A stretch of DNA of 10,307 nucleotides from CAZVTU01 sp964630295. Its GTDB lineage: Bacteria; Patescibacteriota; Minisyncoccia; Minisyncoccales; RBG-13-42-11. Position 1 is the stretch's first letter. Each line of letters opens with the position of its first letter. Below the pieces are notes generated by a model, which made no database searches, was not told the origin of the DNA, and worked only from the letters and a program-made list of their open reading frames with translations. This document shows positions 7,004-10,307 of this stretch, one piece after another. The translations under genes were made by a program, and so were the position numbers. The stretch spans positions 1-10,307 of the forward strand of contig CAZVTU010000020.1 in the NCBI GenBank assembly GCA_964630295.1. The letters are read 5' to 3'.

Positions 7004-8029
7004 TTACATTTTTTTTCCAATGTAATCAGCGAAATCAGCTAAACGGCAAGCATAACCCCATTCATTATCATACCAAGCAACCACTTTGATTAAATTATCT
7101 TGGGCCATAGTTAATTCAGCATCAACCACTGCCGAAAAAGAATTACCTTTATAATCAGAAGAAACTAAAGGGGTATCTTCTATACCTAAAATTCCTTTTA
7201 ATTCTCTTTTTTGAGAAGCTTTTTTAAATAGAAAATTAATTTCTTCAACTGAAGCAGATTTTTCTACCTGACAGATTAAATCTAAGATGGAAACAGTAGG
7301 AGTAGGAACCCGCAGGGCGATCCCATCTAATTTTCCTTTTAGCTCTGGCATCACTTGACCAATAGCTTTAGCGGCACCCGTCGTTGTAGGAATGATATTT
7401 AAAGCAGCTGCTCTTGCTCGTCTGAGATCTTTGTGGGGTAAATCTAAAATCCGCTGGTCATTGGTGTAACTATGGACAGTAGTCATAAAACCTCTGATAA
7501 TCTTTAAATTTTCATTTAGAACTTTAGCTATCGGAGCCAAACAATTAGTGGTGCAAGAGCCCATATCAACTATTTTTTCTTTTTCAGGGTTAAATTTCTC
7601 TTCATTAACTCCCAAGACATATGAAGAAATTTTCTCCGGACTTTTGGAGGGAGCGGAAATTATTACTTTTTTTGCGCCTGCAGTTAAGTGTTGAGAAGCT
7701 CCTTTGTAATCTCGGAAAACTCCAGTACATTCTAAAACAATATCTATGTCTAATTTTTTCCAGGGTAATCTTGAAGGATTGGTTTCTTTAAAAATTCTAA
7801 CTGTCTTCCCTTTCGAAGTCCCATCAACTAGTATCTCTTTATCAGTGAATTTGATGGTTTTTTTATAAATTCCGTAGAGAGAATCGTACCTTAAAAGATG
7901 GGCTAAAGTTTTGGTATCGGTCAGATCGTTAATTGCCACTATTTCTAAATTAGGGTGATTATCTAAAATTCTCCGAAAAACAGGACGCCCAATCCTTCCA
8001 AAACCATTAATAGCAACTTTAATTGACAT
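7004..8029 (-). CDS. gap: Glyceraldehyde-3-phosphate dehydrogenase, phosphorylating, probably NAD-dependent
   Basis: It oxidises glyceraldehyde 3-phosphate to 1,3-bisphosphoglycerate with NAD and phosphate, and works in both glycolysis and gluconeogenesis. The 341-residue protein has the Rossmann motif NGFGRIGR at 8-15, SAPSK at 125-129, the active-site SCTTNCLAP with Cys159, catalytic His186 in TTVHSYT, the phosphate-site TTTGAAKAIG at 215-224 and the C-terminal WYDNEWGYACRL. Leu197-Pro198 in DLPHKDLRRAR corresponds to the Leu-Pro pair typical of NAD-dependent glycolytic GapA, not the Ala-Ser type of NADP-dependent GapB. The start lies 1 nt after the glutaredoxin stop with no Shine-Dalgarno, which suggests coupling. 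A terminator follows. All key residues are intact, and the call is secure; only cofactor preference is inferred. Confidence 0.97.
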   Translation of the reverse strand: MSIKVAINGFGRIGRPVFRRILDNHPNLEIVAINDLTDTKTLAHLLRYDSLYGIYKKTIKFTDKEILVDGTSKGKTVRIFKETNPSRLPWKKLDIDIVLECTGVFRDYKGASQHLTAGAKKVIISAPSKSPEKISSYVLGVNEEKFNPEKEKIVDMGSCTTNCLAPIAKVLNENLKIIRGFMTTVHSYTNDQRILDLPHKDLRRARAAALNIIPTTTGAAKAIGQVMPELKGKLDGIALRVPTPTVSILDLICQVEKSASVEEINFLFKKASQKRELKGILGIEDTPLVSSDYKGNSFSAVVDAELTMAQDNLIKVVAWYDNEWGYACRLADFADYIGKKM

Positions 8030-8030
8030 T

Positions 8031-8264
8031 TTATTGTTTAATATTTAATAAATTGCAAATTTTCTCTTTATCAAAACCAACTATAATTTGACCATTAATA
8101 TCTACTACCGGGGCAGCCATTTGACCTGATTTTTTAATCATCTCTTCTCTGGCTTTCTCATTTTTAGAAACATCGACTTCTTCAAAATTAATATTATTTT
8201 CTTTTAAAAACTCTTTTAAGGTATAACAATAAGGACAAGTTGGAGTAGTGTAAACTTTCACCAT
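8031..8264 (-). CDS. Glutaredoxin-like dithiol oxidoreductase (CPYC)
   Basis: This is a 77-residue single-domain glutaredoxin/NrdH-type protein that reduces disulfides or mixed disulfides in the cytoplasm. The start reads VKVYTTPTCPYC, with the active site Cys10-Pro-Tyr-Cys13 of classical dithiol glutaredoxins. The cis-proline loop is MAAPVVDI (Pro52), where Thr/Val-Pro is more usual, and the end has the GFDKEKI segment (63-69) that in glutaredoxins helps bind glutathione or a partner. Whether the electron donor is glutathione or thioredoxin reductase cannot be read here; CPR genomes generally lack glutathione synthesis. It is 2 nt from the Dsb-like gene and 1 nt from GAPDH, inside a redox group. 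There is no Shine-Dalgarno. The fold call is firm; naming it grx or nrdH would be guesswork. Confidence 0.92.
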   Translation of the reverse strand: MVKVYTTPTCPYCYTLKEFLKENNINFEEVDVSKNEKAREEMIKKSGQMAAPVVDINGQIIVGFDKEKICNLLNIKQ

Positions 8265-8266
8265 AA

Positions 8267-9265
8267 TTATTTACATTGACTTTCACTCGAAGAGCCCGTA
8301 CCCCCGCCAATCCCTGGAGAGGAACTTTCATTAGAAAGGGTTTGAGAACATTCTTTTGGTGGTGAATTAAAAGACTGACAAATTACTTCTTTGAATTTCT
8401 CGGGGGACCTTGGACTAACTGTAGTTACTCGATCGTTAATGACGATAGTTGGTGAACCCTTAACTCCATATTTTTCATTTAAATCATCGTAAATTGGAAA
8501 TTTGGGGAATCTCCCATTCAGCCAACTACTTTTATCATTGTAAAGGGTGTAAATATTGTATTCTCTGTCTGTAGCTAAAGTACAATTAGTTAATTTTGTT
8601 TTATCTATTTTAGCTTCTGATAAACACTTTTCTGAATCACCGCTAAGGACAAAACAATTTAAATAACTATCGTATTTCTCCATTTCTTCTTTCTGAATAC
8701 AGTATTGTCTTAAATTCTCATCAACTTCTTTTTTACCGTGCATCGCATAACTAACAAAATATACTCCCATTTTAGCTTTGTCTTTTAATAAATTATAAAC
8801 TGGTAAAAACATTTTTTCTGCTTGTAATCCGTAGGGACAATAACTCATTACAAAAAGTTTAACATCGGGAAAATCACTTTTGGGAATCTGATCGTTACTT
8901 TCTGACTTACTGGGAGTTTCTTCTTTTTTAATTTCTTTTTCTAAATTATAACCTTGGGGAAACAAAAATTTTCCGTCTTTAGTTACATAAGAATCGTATT
9001 CATTATCACCGATTTTCAAACGGATTTTATAAATCTCCCCTTCTTCAGAAACATTAACTAAAGAGGCAGAAAGACCTCCTGATACTTTATCTTTATTCTT
9101 ATTAATATAATCTATTGCTTTTTGGGCAATCTCCTGAGCTGAAAGTTCTTTTTCAGAAATGACTCGGACTTTTCCTCGATTAATGTAAATAAAAGCACTG
9201 GCTATTAATATCCCAGCGATAACAATTGCAATTGGAATTGAAAACCTACTAATTTTCTCTAACAT
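8267..9265 (-). CDS. Membrane-anchored DsbA/GILT-like thioredoxin-fold protein with CPYG site
   Basis: Probably an extracytoplasmic thiol oxidoreductase. A single N-terminal transmembrane segment (about 10-28, PIAIVIAGILIASAFIYI) with LEKISR before it predicts an N-in, C-out anchor. Residues about 36-107 form a small alpha/beta module (SEKELSAQEIAQKAIDYI, then a GLSASLV strand and YVTKDGKFLFPQG). A charged linker leads to the thioredoxin-like domain starting KLFVMSYCPYG, with Cys143 in a CPYG motif and the cis-proline loop GSPTIVIN at Pro272. The second active-site cysteine of CxxC is replaced by glycine, but further cysteines at 189, 204, 214, 228, 296, 306 and 331 could resolve or form structural disulfides. 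The tail is Ser/Gly-rich and ends in SQCK. It resembles thioredoxin-domain proteins of CPR bacteria and archaea; substrate unknown. Confidence 0.85.
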   Translation of the reverse strand: MLEKISRFSIPIAIVIAGILIASAFIYINRGKVRVISEKELSAQEIAQKAIDYINKNKDKVSGGLSASLVNVSEEGEIYKIRLKIGDNEYDSYVTKDGKFLFPQGYNLEKEIKKEETPSKSESNDQIPKSDFPDVKLFVMSYCPYGLQAEKMFLPVYNLLKDKAKMGVYFVSYAMHGKKEVDENLRQYCIQKEEMEKYDSYLNCFVLSGDSEKCLSEAKIDKTKLTNCTLATDREYNIYTLYNDKSSWLNGRFPKFPIYDDLNEKYGVKGSPTIVINDRVTTVSPRSPEKFKEVICQSFNSPPKECSQTLSNESSSPGIGGGTGSSSESQCK

Positions 9266-9269
9266 AAGT

Positions 9270-9473
9270 TTATTTTAGCTTATTAAGCTCTTTTAGTAAA
9301 GACTTAAGATTAATATTATATATTTCGCAAATTTCTCCTATTTTTAATCTTTCTATTTCAAATCGAGCCATTGGACAACTTAAACAAGGCAAATGGTACT
9401 TTGCCAAAATTTTCTGAGCTTTAGGGTTAACTAAAAGCTCGGATATCTTTGTATCTTTAGTGATTTTTGACAT
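9270..9473 (-). CDS. DUF1858 domain protein with CxxC motif
   Basis: A 67-residue protein that is entirely a DUF1858-type domain: a helical pattern beginning ITKDTKISELLVNPKAQKIL, then LPCLSCPMA with Cys30 and Cys33, then ERLKIGEICEIYNINLKSLLKELN. The HxxCxxCP region matches the usual HCxGCP pattern of the family, which is also related to the N-terminal domain of ScdA/RIC iron-sulfur repair proteins and often sits beside hybrid-cluster or redox enzymes. A role in iron-sulfur or thiol chemistry is therefore an inference. I placed the start at the ATG, 3 nt after the dehydrogenase stop; a TTG directly before it would add one residue. The next gene begins 4 nt downstream. No Shine-Dalgarno is visible. 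The family match is good; biochemical function is unknown. Confidence 0.85.
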   Translation of the reverse strand: MSKITKDTKISELLVNPKAQKILAKYHLPCLSCPMARFEIERLKIGEICEIYNINLKSLLKELNKLK

Positions 9474-9476
9474 CAA

Positions 9477-10298
9477 CTAAGTAGCCAACCAACCACCATC
9501 AATTACAACAGTGGAACCCGTCATATAAGAACTCTCCTCTGAAGCTAAAAATAAGACCAGATTGGAAACCTCCTCTGATCTGCCAACTCGCTGCATTGGC
9601 ACTCGAGCTAATATACCTTCCATTGCTTTTGGATCTTGTTTGACTGGATCAATCATTGGAGTTTCAATCATTCCCGGTGAGATAGCGTTAACTCGAATAT
9701 TGTAGGGAGCTAATTCAATAGCTAGAGCTTCGGTCATCCCAACAATTCCACCTTTGGAAGCACAATAATGAGCAATGTTGGGAAAACCAATTCCCACTTG
9801 ACCCATAGCTACCGAGGCAATGTTGATAATCACTCCTGATTTTTGCTTTGCCATTTCTTTGGCTACGGCCTGAGCACAGAGAAAATATCCTTTCAAATTA
9901 ATATTTAAAGTCCTATCCCATTCTTCCTCAGTCAAATCCAAAAAGGGTTTGAACTGACAGATACCGGCATTATTAACTAGAATATCTATTCTTCCCCATT
10001 TATCAATAGCAGCTTTAACCATATTATCTACTTCTTCCTTTTTGCTTACATCACACTTTAGAGCAATAGCTTCTCCTTTATTTTTCTTAATTTCCTCGAC
10101 TACTTTCTCGCAGTCTTCTTGAGAAATGTCGGAAACCACTACTTTAGCTCCAGCTTCCGCTAACTTTATTGCGTGAGCTCTTCCCATTCCTCTTCTAGCC
10201 CCAGTAATAATAGCTACTTGCCCCGTTAAATCCCAGGAGGATTTACTCGAGGTTTTACCTTTTAAATTAAACATAGGTTCTTGGTAATTTAAAATCAT
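9477..10298 (-). CDS. Short-chain dehydrogenase/reductase, classical SDR
   Basis: An NAD(P)-dependent oxidoreductase of 273 residues with the full classical SDR set: cofactor loop TGARRGMG at 32-39, Asp57 after the second strand (VVVSDIS), which favours NAD over NADP, CDVS near 82-85, NNAG at 109-112, catalytic Ser162 in NIASVA, Tyr178-x-x-x-Lys182 in YCASK, SPGMIETPM at 207-215 and the C-terminal VVIDGGW. It looks like glucose 1-dehydrogenase/FabG-type family members, but substrate cannot be assigned; FabG is less likely if the organism lacks fatty-acid synthesis, as many CPR do. The first 24 or so residues precede the Rossmann fold and are longer than usual; Met9 is an alternative start. 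Only 9 bases of upstream sequence are present, containing GAGA, so the promoter is not visible. It appears to head the same run as the redox genes. Confidence 0.93.
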   Translation of the reverse strand: MILNYQEPMFNLKGKTSSKSSWDLTGQVAIITGARRGMGRAHAIKLAEAGAKVVVSDISQEDCEKVVEEIKKNKGEAIALKCDVSKKEEVDNMVKAAIDKWGRIDILVNNAGICQFKPFLDLTEEEWDRTLNINLKGYFLCAQAVAKEMAKQKSGVIINIASVAMGQVGIGFPNIAHYCASKGGIVGMTEALAIELAPYNIRVNAISPGMIETPMIDPVKQDPKAMEGILARVPMQRVGRSEEVSNLVLFLASEESSYMTGSTVVIDGGWLAT

Positions 10299-10307
10299 AA
10301 TTCTCGA

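Noticed and set aside
9277..9289. Palindrome AGCTTATTAAGCT near the end of the DUF1858 gene
   Set aside because: Short, inside coding sequence, with no T-run after it; probably chance in AT-rich DNA and not a terminator or operator.
1..10307. CRISPR array, insertion sequence, tRNA/rRNA or phage element
   Set aside because: No regular repeats, transposase motifs, inverted terminal repeats or structured RNA were seen, and the only non-coding stretch over 50 bases is accounted for by the terminator and promoter near 6925-7003.

Overview
The window reads as a compact, AT-rich bacterial chromosome segment. It is almost fully coding, and every supported gene lies on the minus strand, so transcription runs from high to low coordinates. 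Neighbouring genes mostly overlap by a few bases or are separated by fewer than ten. Clear Shine-Dalgarno sites are nearly absent; the aldolase gene is the exception. TGA acts as a stop in three ATGA stop/start overlaps, so a TGA=Gly code (Gracilibacteria/SR1) is unlikely. The compactness, protein features (a PfkB kinase with an insert before its GGGGTN motif, a membrane-tethered CPYG thioredoxin-fold protein, a long acidic tail on L25) and partial central metabolism suggest a Patescibacteria/CPR-type genome, possibly Parcubacteria. This placement is an inference from style, not from a marker tree.

Upstream transcription unit (about 10298 down to 7004): a classical short-chain dehydrogenase, a small DUF1858 protein with CxxC, a membrane-anchored DsbA/GILT-like thioredoxin-fold protein, a CPYC glutaredoxin, and glycolytic GAPDH. 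The middle three form a thiol-redox group ending directly at GAPDH, itself a cysteine enzyme. A strong intrinsic terminator follows GAPDH.

Downstream transcription unit (6924 to the window edge): AMP-forming acyl-CoA synthetase (acs), phosphoenolpyruvate synthase (ppsA), a PfkB-family sugar kinase, class II fructose-bisphosphate aldolase, ribosomal protein L25, and the 5' end of a secreted or anchored protein cut by the window edge. Just upstream of acs is a perfect extended -10 (TGTTATAAT) only 8 nt from the ATG, which predicts a leaderless or nearly leaderless mRNA.

Together GAPDH, aldolase, the PfkB kinase, Pps and Acs cover parts of glycolysis/gluconeogenesis and the pyruvate/acetate ends. 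Acs and Pps both interconvert ATP and AMP, so the unit could serve gluconeogenesis and acetate activation, or run in reverse to make ATP from PEP and acetyl-CoA. No mobile element, CRISPR array, tRNA or rRNA is visible. I did not find a clearly new system; the points worth checking are the leaderless promoter, the AMP-linked enzyme pair, the candidate phosphofructokinase and the redox cluster.
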